64,000 nt of DNA. It comes from Kitasatospora sp. NBC_00240. Lineage in GTDB: Bacteria; Actinomycetota; Actinomycetes; Streptomycetales; Streptomycetaceae. Below are positions 43,369 through 51,555 of this stretch, piece by piece. Numbering within the stretch: the first letter of the stretch is position 1; each line of letters begins with the position of its first letter. The notes under the pieces were generated by a model. That model was not told where the DNA came from, ran no database searches, and saw nothing but the letters and a program-made list of their open reading frames with translations. A program made the translations under genes and the position numbers. The stretch is taken from NCBI RefSeq assembly GCF_026342405.1, contig NZ_JAPEMU010000001.1:7502001-7566000 (forward strand), read 5' to 3'.

Positions 43369-44208
43369 GTGTGGAGATCCGGGGTGGGACCGTTGGTGAT
43401 GATCCTGGCCGTGGTGTGCGCCGCGGCCGGCTGGCTGGGTGCCGCGCTGCTGAGGGAGCGGCGCTCGCACCGCAAGGCGCTGGCCGATCGCGGCTGGCTG
43501 CTGGAGCGGGAGCGGGAGAGCGCGGCGGTGGCCGCCGTGGACGCCGAGCGGGCCCGGATCGCCCGGGAGCTGCACGACATCGTCAGCCACAACGTCAGCC
43601 TGATGGTGGTTCAGGCCGGCGCGGCCCGTGAGGTGCTGACCACCATGCCGGACGAGGCCGCCACCGCGATGCGGGCGGTCGAGGCGGCCGGCCGGGGCGC
43701 GATGACCGAACTGCGGCACCTGCTCGGCCTGCTCGCCCCCTCGCCGGACGGCGCGGAGGACGAGGGCGGCGAGGGCGCCGGCCGCCTCGAACCGCAGCCG
43801 GGCCTGGGCCGGCTCGGCCCACTGGTGGACCGGATCGCCTTCGCCGGCCTGCCGGTCGAGGTGCGGATCTCGGGGGACCCGCGCCCGCTGCCCGCCGGGA
43901 TCGACCTGACCGCCTACCGGATCGTCCAGGAGGCGCTGACCAACGCCCTCAAGTACAGCGACGGGGGACAGGCCGAACTGACGGTCCGGTACTCCGACCG
44001 CTACCTGCGGGTGGAGGTGCTGAACAGCGGGCCGAGCGTGCTCGCCGGCGGCGGCGGGCGCGGCACCCGGGAGGGGAGCGACGGCGCGGGCCGCGGACTG
44101 CTCGGGCTGCGCGAGCGGGTGGCCGTCTACGGCGGTGACCTGGACGCCCGCAGGCGCCTCGGCGGGGGCTACCGCGTCCGCGCCCGGATCCCGCTGGACC
44201 GGCCGTGA
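43369..44208 (+). CDS. NarL-type sensor histidine kinase with minimal sensor region
   Basis: 279 aa from GTG 43369; an alternative GTG about 15 nt on has GGAG upstream. Only one hydrophobic segment (PLVMILAVVCAAAGWLGAALL, residues 8-28) precedes a HisKA_3 domain with ARIARELHDIVSHNVSLMVVQ, phospho-acceptor His69. The HATPase_c domain carries an N-box QEALTNALKYS and a G-box GRGLLGLRERV. Typical family members have four to five TMs, so sensing may depend on the neighbouring ABC transporter. It overlaps the response-regulator gene by 4 nt. Confidence 0.9.
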   Translation: MWRSGVGPLVMILAVVCAAAGWLGAALLRERRSHRKALADRGWLLERERESAAVAAVDAERARIARELHDIVSHNVSLMVVQAGAAREVLTTMPDEAATAMRAVEAAGRGAMTELRHLLGLLAPSPDGAEDEGGEGAGRLEPQPGLGRLGPLVDRIAFAGLPVEVRISGDPRPLPAGIDLTAYRIVQEALTNALKYSDGGQAELTVRYSDRYLRVEVLNSGPSVLAGGGGRGTREGSDGAGRGLLGLRERVAVYGGDLDARRRLGGGYRVRARIPLDRP

Positions 44209-44993
44209 CCGGCTCCGGGGCCGGGTCGGACCCGCGGGCCGTACTGCCCGCCGGCCCGAGCGCCGGGCCGACCGCCGCGCCGGCGCCCCGGGTCCTGATC
44301 GTGGACGACCAGGAGCTGGTGCGCACCGGGTTCCGGCTGATCCTGACCGCACGCGGCATCGACGTGGTCGGCGAGGCCGCCGACGGCGGCGAGGCGGTGG
44401 AGGCCGCCCGCACCCTGCGGCCCGACGTGGTGCTGATGGACATCCGGATGCCCGGCATGGACGGCCTGGAGGCCGCCCGCCGGGTGCTCGCCCAGGACCG
44501 GGACTGCCGGGTGATCATGCTGACCACCTTCGACCTCGACCACTACGTCTACGCCGCACTGGCCGCCGGCGCCAGCGGGTTCCTGCTCAAGGACGTCACC
44601 TCCGACCACCTGACCGCGGCCGTCCGGCTGGTCGGCACCGGTGACGCGCTGCTCGCGCCCTCGATCACCCGCCGGCTGGTGGCGCGCTTCGCGGCCGGCG
44701 GCCAGGGCACGGGCGCCGGGGGCGGCCACCGCCCGGGCACCGGCGGTCCGGCCGTCCACCGGGACCTCGCCGCGCTGACACCCCGTGAGCACGAGGTGCT
44801 GACCCTGATGGGCGGGGGGCTGTCCAACGCCGAACTGGCGGCCGTCCTGACGCTCAGCGAGGCGACGGTGAAGACCCATGTGGCCCGGATCTTCGCCAAG
44901 CTCTCGCTGCGCGACCGGGCCCAGGCCGTGGTGCTCGCCTACGAGACCGGGCTGGTGTCACCGGGCGACTCCTTCCCGCCGCCGGGCGGCTGA
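44205..44993 (+). CDS. NarL/LuxR-family response regulator
   Basis: 262 aa from GTG 44205. After a 28-residue disordered N-terminus comes a receiver domain with acidic pair D34-D35 (LIVDDQELVRTGF), phospho-acceptor D79 (VVLMDIRMPGMDG) and Lys in SGFLLKDVT. A Gly-rich linker leads to a LuxR helix-turn-helix, LTPREHEVLTLMGGGLSNAE with VKTHVARIFAKL. It is phosphorylated by the partner kinase upstream and probably controls the divergent ABC genes. Confidence 0.94.
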   Translation: MTGSGAGSDPRAVLPAGPSAGPTAAPAPRVLIVDDQELVRTGFRLILTARGIDVVGEAADGGEAVEAARTLRPDVVLMDIRMPGMDGLEAARRVLAQDRDCRVIMLTTFDLDHYVYAALAAGASGFLLKDVTSDHLTAAVRLVGTGDALLAPSITRRLVARFAAGGQGTGAGGGHRPGTGGPAVHRDLAALTPREHEVLTLMGGGLSNAELAAVLTLSEATVKTHVARIFAKLSLRDRAQAVVLAYETGLVSPGDSFPPPGG

Positions 44994-45201
44994 CGGGGCG
45001 GCGGGGCGCAAGCACCGGCGGTGCGGAAGGGGTCGGCGGACGAGGGCCCGGGCTCCGGAGGTCAGCGGCAGGCCGACGGTTCGCCGGGGAGTGCGGGCCT
45101 TGTGGGGAACGGCGGGTTCACGGGGACCGAGGATTCGCGGGAAACCAAAGGGAAAAGCGGGACCCGCCCGGAGCGCCACAATATTTGCTTATGCTTCGGG
45201 A

Positions 45202-46107
45202 GTGTTCGACACCCGTCACATCAAGACCTTCCACGAGGTGGTGCGGGCCGGCTCCTACTCGGCGGCGGCCCGCGAGCTCGGCTACACCCAGCCGGCCGTC
45301 ACCCAGCAGATGAAGGCGTTGGAACGCTCCGTCGGCGTACCGCTGTTCGCCCGGTCCGGCCGGGGGCTGCGGCTCACCGAGGCGGGGGAGGCACTGGCCC
45401 GGCACGCCGAACTCATCCTCGGCAGCCTCTCGGCCGCGCAGCAGCAGCTCACCGCCCTCGCCCGGCTGAGGGCCGGCCGGGTCCGGGTCTGCGCCTTTCC
45501 GAGCGCCACCGCCACCCTGATCCCCTCCGCCATCGCCCAGCTGCTCGCCGAGCACCCGGGCGTCCGGGTGGAACTGCACGAGGCCGAGCCACCCGACTCG
45601 GTCCGCCGCCTGCTGCGCGGGGAGTGCGACATCGCCCTGGCGTTCAGCTACCCCGGCCCGGTGGCCGGGCCACCGGCGGGGGTCGAGGAGATCCCGCTGA
45701 TGGAGGACCTGCTGACGGTCCTGCTGCCGGTCGGCCACCCGCTGGGCCGCCGGCACGCCGTACGGCTGGCGGACCTGGCCGAGGAGCGCTGGATCGCCGG
45801 CTGTCCGCGCTGCCGGGCGAACCTCCTGCACGTCTGCGCGGAGCAGGGCTTCGAACCCGACGTGGTGTTCAGCACCGACGACAACCTCGCGGTGCAGAGC
45901 CTGGTCGCCGCCGGCGTCGGCGTCGCCCTGATGCCCGCCCTGGTGCTCAGCTTCATGTGCCACCGCAAGGTCACCGGCCGCACCGCCGAACCGCACCTGC
46001 GCCGCAAGGTCAGCGCCTTCGTACTGCGCGAGCATCGCGCGATCCCGGCGACCACGCTGGTGCTGGACAGCCTGCGGACGGCCGCGGCGGCCCGGTCCGG
46101 CTGCTGA
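45202..46107 (+). CDS. LysR-family transcriptional regulator
   Basis: 301 aa from GTG 45202 (FDTRHIKTFHEVVRAGS follows); the frame is open upstream but not convincing. N-terminal winged helix with GYTQPAVTQQMKALERSVG and LFARSGRGLRLTEAGEAL, then a periplasmic-binding-like co-inducer domain. The promoter-side sequence ATATTTGCTTATGCTTC immediately upstream is unusually AT-rich. It is followed by the cysteine-dioxygenase-like and YeiH-type genes on the same strand, about 200 bp on after a strong hairpin, and is a reasonable regulator of them. Confidence 0.92.
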   Translation: MFDTRHIKTFHEVVRAGSYSAAARELGYTQPAVTQQMKALERSVGVPLFARSGRGLRLTEAGEALARHAELILGSLSAAQQQLTALARLRAGRVRVCAFPSATATLIPSAIAQLLAEHPGVRVELHEAEPPDSVRRLLRGECDIALAFSYPGPVAGPPAGVEEIPLMEDLLTVLLPVGHPLGRRHAVRLADLAEERWIAGCPRCRANLLHVCAEQGFEPDVVFSTDDNLAVQSLVAAGVGVALMPALVLSFMCHRKVTGRTAEPHLRRKVSAFVLREHRAIPATTLVLDSLRTAAAARSGC

Positions 46108-46186
46108 CCAGGCCCGTCGGGGCGGGCTCGGGAGGCCCGGCCCGCAGGCCCGGTCCGGGCCGTCCGGCCCGCGGGGCTGCTGCGGA

Positions 46187-46216
46187 CCGTGCCCCGGGAG
46201 CCGTCCCGGGGCACGG
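46187..46216 (+). terminator. Hairpin terminator after the LysR gene
   Basis: Perfect 13-bp arms 46187-46199 and 46204-46216 around GCCG. Confidence 0.8.
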
Positions 46217-46306
46217 CCGGGGCCGTCCCGACCCATAAGCTCAGCCAGGGGGAGCCGAAGAAACCGTCGTTGGACGTCGCGGGGCGGCCGAGCCGACGCT
46301 GCGGAC

Positions 46307-46870
46307 ATGACCACTTCCGCGACGGTCGACACGACCGTCCTCACCGAGCGCATGCGGGCCCTCGTCGGCGAGATCCGCGAGGTCGTCGGCCGGGGCCTGC
46401 CACCCGAACTCACCGCCTACCTGGTGGGCGAACGCCTCGCGCCCCACCTCGGCGCCGGGCAGCTGCTCACCTTGGCCCAGCAGGAGGCCGACCCGGAGCG
46501 CTACCGCCAGCACGTGCTGCACGCCGAGGCGGACGGCAGCTTCTCGCTGGTCGCCCTGGTGTGGCTGCCCGGTCAGTGCACCCCCATCCACGACCACGTC
46601 TCCTGGTGCGTGGCCGGCGTCCACCGGGGCCAGGAGAGCGAACGCCGCTACCGGCTGGTCTCCGACGGCCGGACCGGTCGCCTGGTCGCCACCGAGGACG
46701 TGCTCGGCCCGCAGGGCAGCGTCGCCGCCTTCGCCCCGCCCGGGGACATCCACCAGGTCCGCAACGCCGGGTCCACCCTCGCCGTCTCCCTGCACGTCTA
46801 CGGCGCCGACGTCGGCCGGCTCGGCACCAGCATCCGGCGCGTCTACCGGCTGCCCGCGGACGAGGGGTGA
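46307..46870 (+). CDS. Cysteine dioxygenase-like cupin
   Basis: 187 aa from ATG 46307. Cupin fold with the three iron-binding histidines of cysteine dioxygenase: HDH (H95, H97) in CTPIHDHVSWCVAGVHRGQE and H149 in PPGDIHQVRN. WCVAGVHRGQE resembles the first cupin motif of bacterial CDO. It would oxidise cysteine (or a related thiol such as 3-mercaptopropionate) to a sulfinate in the cytosol. The next gene, 7 bp downstream, encodes a YeiH-type sulfur-anion exporter, which fits disposal of the oxidised sulfur. Confidence 0.82.
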   Translation: MTTSATVDTTVLTERMRALVGEIREVVGRGLPPELTAYLVGERLAPHLGAGQLLTLAQQEADPERYRQHVLHAEADGSFSLVALVWLPGQCTPIHDHVSWCVAGVHRGQESERRYRLVSDGRTGRLVATEDVLGPQGSVAAFAPPGDIHQVRNAGSTLAVSLHVYGADVGRLGTSIRRVYRLPADEG

Positions 46871-46877
46871 GCCGGGC

Positions 46878-47987
46878 GTGGCACTGACCCTGCGCACCCA
46901 CCCCAGGGCATCCGCCCGCCCGCCGCTGCGCGGGGACGCCCCCGGCCTGCTGCTGGCCTGCCTGGGCGTGGCGGCCGCCCTCGGCGTGCACCAACTCGTG
47001 CCGGCCGTACCGAAACTGACCGCCGCCGTGGCGCTCGGCATCGCCGCCGCCCACCTGCCGGGCCTGCGCCCCTTCGTCCGGGGCGCGGCCCGGCCCGGCC
47101 TCTCCACGGCCGGGCGCCGGCTGATGCGGCTCGGCATCGTCCTGCTCGGCCTCGCGCTCGGCGCGGACGACGTGCTCGGCCTCGGCTGGGCCACGGTCGG
47201 GATGGTGCTGGCGGTCGTCGCCCTGACCTTCACCGGTACCTGGTGGCTCGGCCGCCGGCTCGGCCTGCCCGGCGACCAGTCGCTGCTGGTGGCGACCGGT
47301 TACTCGATCTGCGGCGCCTCGGCGATCGGCGCGGTCGGCCAGGCCGCCGGCAGCGAGGAGGAGGACATCGCCGCCTCGGTCGCCCTGGTCACCCTCTGCG
47401 GCACCCTGGCGATCGCCGTGCTCCCGCTGCTGCACCAGCCGCTCGGGCTCGACGACGGCGGCTTCGGGCGCTGGGTCGGCGCGAGCGTGCACGACGTCGG
47501 CCAGGTGGTCGCCACCGCGCAGAGCGGCGGACCGGTGGCGCTGCGCGAGGCCGTCCTGGTGAAGCTGATGCGGGTGGTGCTGCTCGCGCCGCTGGTGGCC
47601 GGGGTCGGCCTCGCCGCCCGGCGTCCGCGCCGGACCGCCGGGACGGCGAAGGGCACTGAGGCCACCGAGGGCACCGGGACGGCGGGGGCGCCCGGGAGCT
47701 CCGGGGGGCGCTCAGGAGCCGGGACGCGACCACCGGTCGTCCCGCTGTTCGTCGCCGGGTTCCTGCTGATGATCGCGCTGCGCAGCACCGGGGCCGTCCC
47801 GGCCGGAGCCCTCACCCTCGCCCAGGACGCCCGTGAACTGCTGCTCGCCGCCGCACTGTTCGGCCTCGGCAGCGCCGTCCACCTGCCGACCATGATGCGG
47901 ACCGGTGGGCGGATCGCCGCCCTGGGCCTCGCCTCCTGGGTGATGATCGCCGGAGTCTCCTACGCCGGGGTGCTGCTCACCTCGTAG
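46878..47987 (+). CDS. YeiH-family putative sulfate/sulfite exporter
   Basis: 369 aa from GTG 46878. About ten hydrophobic segments. The family-typical half-helix region GYSICGASAIGAVGQAAGSEEED and the later ASVHDVGQVVATAQSGG are present (named in pieces). A charged, Gly/Thr-rich cytosolic insertion of about 40 residues (RRPRRTAGTAKGTEATEG onwards) interrupts the second half and is probably a species-specific loop. The family is annotated as sulfate exporter and is often next to LysR regulators, as here. Confidence 0.85.
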   Translation: MALTLRTHPRASARPPLRGDAPGLLLACLGVAAALGVHQLVPAVPKLTAAVALGIAAAHLPGLRPFVRGAARPGLSTAGRRLMRLGIVLLGLALGADDVLGLGWATVGMVLAVVALTFTGTWWLGRRLGLPGDQSLLVATGYSICGASAIGAVGQAAGSEEEDIAASVALVTLCGTLAIAVLPLLHQPLGLDDGGFGRWVGASVHDVGQVVATAQSGGPVALREAVLVKLMRVVLLAPLVAGVGLAARRPRRTAGTAKGTEATEGTGTAGAPGSSGGRSGAGTRPPVVPLFVAGFLLMIALRSTGAVPAGALTLAQDARELLLAAALFGLGSAVHLPTMMRTGGRIAALGLASWVMIAGVSYAGVLLTS

Positions 47988-48117
47988 GGCCGGACCCGCG
48001 CGCCGCACGGTTCGCGCCCCGCCGGCCTCTCCGCCCCGAAAAGTCCCGGTCCGGCCCGCCCGGGCTCGGATAGAGTCGCCCACGTACCACTGCTGACACG
48101 TGAGCCCGGGGGACACC

Positions 48118-48816
48118 ATGACGACCGCACTGCCCGACCGGGACGGACCGGATGCCGTCGACACCCTCGACCGGCGGGAAGGCCCGTACGGCGAGGTGGT
48201 GTTGCGGCGGCGCGGCGAGCACTTCGAGATCATCGCCAACGGGTGCTTCCTGATGGACACCGCCGACGGCCGCTCGGAGCGGCTGCTGGTCCAGGCCGCC
48301 CTGGACAGCCTGGGCACCGCGGTCGCGGAGCCGCGCGTCCTCATCGGCGGGCTGGGCGTCGGCTTCTCGCTCGCGTACGCCGCGGCCGAGCCGCGCTGGG
48401 GCCGGATCGCCGTGGTCGAGCGGGAGGGCGCCGTCATCGACTGGCACCGCGACGGCCCGTTGGCCGCCTTCTCGGCGGGGGCGCTGGCCGACCCCCGGGT
48501 GCGGGTGCTGCACACCGACCTGCTGGAGTACCTGGCCGTCGACGGCGAGCGCTACGACGCCCTCTGCCTGGACATCGACAACGGGCCGGACTGGACGGTC
48601 ACCGACTCCAACTCGGGCCTCTACGGCTCGCTGGGGCTGGCCCGGCTCCGCGCCAGGCTGCGGCCGGGCGGCGTCCTCGCGGTGTGGAGCGCGCAGCCCT
48701 CCGCCGCGTTCGAGGAGGCGCTGCGCACGGCCGGGTTCTCGGACGTCCGTACGTACGAGGTCCCGGTCGCCCGCGGTGTGCCGGACGTCGTGCACCTGGC
48801 CCGCCACCCGGCCTGA
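48118..48816 (+). CDS. Spermidine-synthase-like methyltransferase-fold protein
   Basis: 232 aa from ATG 48118. It opens with GPYGEVVLRRRGEHFEIIANG, like polyamine aminopropyltransferases, then a Rossmann core with LIGGLGVGFSLAYA (SAM-type motif I), VVEREGAVIDWH, YDALCLDIDNGPDW and LRPGGVLAVWSAQPS. The GGG-D signature of true spermidine synthases is replaced (IGGLGVG), so substrate is uncertain. It is convergent with the chitinase gene across a very strong hairpin. Confidence 0.75.
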   Translation: MTTALPDRDGPDAVDTLDRREGPYGEVVLRRRGEHFEIIANGCFLMDTADGRSERLLVQAALDSLGTAVAEPRVLIGGLGVGFSLAYAAAEPRWGRIAVVEREGAVIDWHRDGPLAAFSAGALADPRVRVLHTDLLEYLAVDGERYDALCLDIDNGPDWTVTDSNSGLYGSLGLARLRARLRPGGVLAVWSAQPSAAFEEALRTAGFSDVRTYEVPVARGVPDVVHLARHPA

Positions 48817-48883
48817 GCGGACCGCGCCGCAGCGGCGTCGCGAGCCGCCCGGACGTCCTACGCCGCCCGCCGCGGCACGCCGC

Positions 48884-48924
48884 GACGGTGCCCGCCGCCC
48901 CCGGCCGGGGCGGCGGGCACCGTC
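48884..48924. terminator. Perfect 18-bp stem hairpin between convergent genes
   Basis: Arms 48884-48901 and 48907-48924 are perfectly complementary with a 5-nt loop, the strongest hairpin in the window. It lies just beyond the chitinase stop (minus) and the spermidine-synthase-like stop (plus), so it is probably bidirectional. Confidence 0.9.
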
Positions 48925-48938
48925 TCCCGATCGGCCCG

Positions 48939-51206
48939 CTACTTCAGGCCGTTGTCCACGGCGGCCATCAGCTCGCCGTTCGCGGTGTCGCCGTCGAAGG
49001 ACCACACCATCGCGCCGGCCAGCCCCTGGGACTTGATCCAGGCGGTCTTGCGGGCGATCTCGGTCGGGTCGTCGTAGGTGTAGAGGACCGAACCGTTGTA
49101 GATGTACGCGTAGCCGGCCACCGGGTCGCGGTAGATGGTGTAACCACCGCTCGTGGCCATGTCCTTGAGCTTGTGGTAGTCCTCGTACCCGGCCTCGTAG
49201 GTGCCCGGGCCGGGGCCCGTGCCGGTCTGGAAGAGGCCGTTGGTGGTGCCGCGCGGCACGCCCGTCCAGCCGCGTCCGTAGAACGGGATGCCCAGCGTCA
49301 GCTTGCTCTTCGGGGCACCGCCGTTGACGTAGGCGTTGATGGCGATCTCGGAGCTGAACTTCCGGTCGGCCGGGCTCGGGTCGCCGGCCGGGAGCTTGAT
49401 CGCCGACTGCTGGTTGGTGCCGGTCTCCCAGCCGCCGTGGTAGTCGTAGCCCTGGACGGTGGCGAAGTCGAAGGCGCCGAACAGGCCGGGGATGTCGATG
49501 CCGGCGGTGACCTTCAGCGGGTCGGCGGGCAGGAAGGCGCTCAGCGTGTAGTGCTTGCCGTTGGTGGCGCCCAGGGCGTCCAGCTGGCGGCGGAACTCCT
49601 GGGCGAGCAGGGTGTAGTTGGCCTTGTCGGCGGGCTTGAAGACGTTGCCGAGGTGCCCGTCGGAGTTCGGCCACTCCCAGTCGAGGTCGATGCCGTCGAA
49701 GATGTTCGCGGCGCTGCCGGCGCCGCCGCGGCCGTCGATCACCGGCAGGTTGCCCTTGAGGTACAGGTCGATGCAGGAGCTGACCAGCGCCTTGCGGGAG
49801 GCGTCGGTGGCCGCCGCGTCGGAGAACCACTTGCTGTACGACCAACCGCCCAGCGAGATCTGGATCTTGAGGTTGGGGTACTTGGCCTTGAGCTGCTTCA
49901 GCTGGTTGAAGTTGCCCGCGAGCTTCTGGTCCCAGGTGTCGGTGGTGCCGGCCACCGAGCTGCCCGCGTCCACGCCCCGGCCGTAGTCGGCCCAGGCGTC
50001 GCCGGCGCCGTCACCCGCGTTGGGGTCGGAGTCGGTCCCGGCCGCCTTGTTGGTGAGGAAGCACTGCTTGGTGGTCGGGTGGATGTTGGCGAAGGCGTAG
50101 TTGAGCGTGGTGAGCCGCCCGGCCGAGCCCGAGGTGTCCAGCTTCTTCACGCTGTAGCCGCGGGCGTAGATGCTCCACTGGGTGAAGTACCCGATCTTCA
50201 GCGCCGGTCCGGGATCACCGCCGCCGACCTGTGTCCTGGCGCTCACCGGGGCGGAGGCGGCCGAGATGTTGCCGGCCGCATCGCGGGCCTTGACGGTGAA
50301 GGTGTACGCGGTGTCCGGGGTCAGGCCGCCGACAGCGGCGGTGGTGCCGGTCACCGTGGTGGCCGGCGCGGTGCCGTTGAAGACGTCGTACGCGGTGACA
50401 CCGATGTTGTCGCTGCTGGCGGCCCAGCTCAGCGAGATGCTCGTCGAGCTGGTCGAGGTCACCGCGGGGGTGCCGGGGGCCGACGGCGGGGTGATGTCCG
50501 GGACGGTGGTCGGCGGGGTGGTCACGGCGAGCGGTCCGGCGGCGGCCGAGCGGTTGCCGGCGGCGTCCAGGGCCTGCACGGTGAACTGGTACGCGGTGGC
50601 CGCGGTCAGGCCGCTGACACCGGCCGAAGTCCCGGTCACGGTCTGGACCTTGACACCGTTCTGGTAGACCTCGTAGCCGGTCACGCCGACGTCGTCGGTG
50701 CTCGCGTTCCAGGCCAGCGCCACCGTGGTCGAGGTGCTGCCGGTGCTGCGCAGGTTGCCGGGCGTGCTCGGCGGGGTGGTGTCCGGTCCGGTGACTCCGC
50801 CGCACGGGCTGCCGTTCAGCTTGCAGTTCGCCAGCGCCTGGTAGCTGCCCGAATAGGCGATGTTGAAGCCGAAGTTGTACGAGGCACCGGGGGCGATGGT
50901 GGCGGCCCAGCCGGGGTTCTTGACCGTCACGTGGGAGGCCGCGGTGGTGTACGTGGCGTTCCAGAGCGAGGCGACGGTGTTGGAGGCCGGCAGGTCGAAC
51001 TCCAGGGTCCAGCCGTTGAGCGTGCTGGTGGAGCCGTTGGTGATGGTGTAGCTGCCCTCGTAGCCGCTGCCCCAGTCGCTGCCCTTGGCCAGGGTGGCGG
51101 TCGGGGAGGCGGCGTGGGCCGCGGTGGCGGGCAGCGCGACCGCGATCAGCGGGGCGAGCAGGCTCCCGGCCGCGAGCAGGGGGATTCGGATCCGACGTCT
51201 GCGCAT
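48939..51206 (-). CDS. Secreted GH18 chitinase with CBM2 and two fibronectin-III domains
   Basis: 755 aa from ATG 51206; AGGAG at good distance. Signal peptide: MRRRRIRIP, hydrophobic core, cleavage after ATAAHA (about 32). A cellulose/chitin-binding CBM2 (about 33-137) has GSYTITNGSTSTLNGWTLEF. Two FnIII domains (about 142-232 and 240-330) both contain DVGVTGYEVY- or NIGVTAYDVF-type strands, and a GH18 TIM barrel (338-755) follows. The catalytic DxxDxDxE is D504-GI-D507-L-D509-W-E511 and the substrate-side motif is SLGGWSYSKW. It hydrolyses chitin outside the cell. A DasR-like site lies about 190 bp upstream. Confidence 0.96.
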   Translation of the reverse strand: MRRRRIRIPLLAAGSLLAPLIAVALPATAAHAASPTATLAKGSDWGSGYEGSYTITNGSTSTLNGWTLEFDLPASNTVASLWNATYTTAASHVTVKNPGWAATIAPGASYNFGFNIAYSGSYQALANCKLNGSPCGGVTGPDTTPPSTPGNLRSTGSTSTTVALAWNASTDDVGVTGYEVYQNGVKVQTVTGTSAGVSGLTAATAYQFTVQALDAAGNRSAAAGPLAVTTPPTTVPDITPPSAPGTPAVTSTSSTSISLSWAASSDNIGVTAYDVFNGTAPATTVTGTTAAVGGLTPDTAYTFTVKARDAAGNISAASAPVSARTQVGGGDPGPALKIGYFTQWSIYARGYSVKKLDTSGSAGRLTTLNYAFANIHPTTKQCFLTNKAAGTDSDPNAGDGAGDAWADYGRGVDAGSSVAGTTDTWDQKLAGNFNQLKQLKAKYPNLKIQISLGGWSYSKWFSDAAATDASRKALVSSCIDLYLKGNLPVIDGRGGAGSAANIFDGIDLDWEWPNSDGHLGNVFKPADKANYTLLAQEFRRQLDALGATNGKHYTLSAFLPADPLKVTAGIDIPGLFGAFDFATVQGYDYHGGWETGTNQQSAIKLPAGDPSPADRKFSSEIAINAYVNGGAPKSKLTLGIPFYGRGWTGVPRGTTNGLFQTGTGPGPGTYEAGYEDYHKLKDMATSGGYTIYRDPVAGYAYIYNGSVLYTYDDPTEIARKTAWIKSQGLAGAMVWSFDGDTANGELMAAVDNGLK

Positions 51207-51383
51207 GGATGTGGCTCCTGTCTGGGGGCGCGTCCGGACGGGGCCGGAGCCACCCCGTTACCTGTGGGGAGGTGTCAGGTGCGTGGAGCGGTGTGCGGCT
51301 CCGGCCAGGGTGCAGCGCGGAGCGGGGGCCTCGGGCCGTCGGGTTGCCGTGGAGGTCCTGTGCTAAGCGAGGGTAGGGAGCGT

Positions 51384-51420
51384 GACGCCAACTGGCAATA
51401 GGTCTGTACCACTTGGCGTC
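51384..51420. promoter_or_regulatory. DasR-responsive-element-like site inside a larger palindrome, upstream of the chitinase
   Basis: ATAGGTCTGTACCACT (51398-51413) matches 11 of 16 positions of the dre consensus as I remember it (ACTGGTCTAGACCAGT), keeping the GGTCT and ACCA half-sites. Perfect 8-bp arms GACGCCAA (51384-51391) and TTGGCGTC (51413-51420) flank it. The whole element is in the 349-bp region (51207-51555) between chitinase and the AraC-type gene, which contains no credible gene. Confidence 0.5.
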
Positions 51421-51555
51421 GCGGACCTGGCACGGTCCGTCATGAAGGCCTGCCTCCGCCATGGGTCGACGTCAAGGTGCCGCAAGAAGGGGGAGGTTGT
51501 GCCGCAGAGCTGGGACATGGTGCCTAACTGCCCTGCGTATCAAGGAGATCGCGCG

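Noticed and set aside
48243..51401. Very long plus-strand open frame (over 1000 codons)
   Set aside because: It is antisense to the chitinase and extends over the spermidine-synthase-like gene in another frame. Its composition is Gly/Val/Ala/Arg-rich without domains, and the minus-strand chitinase is unmistakable.
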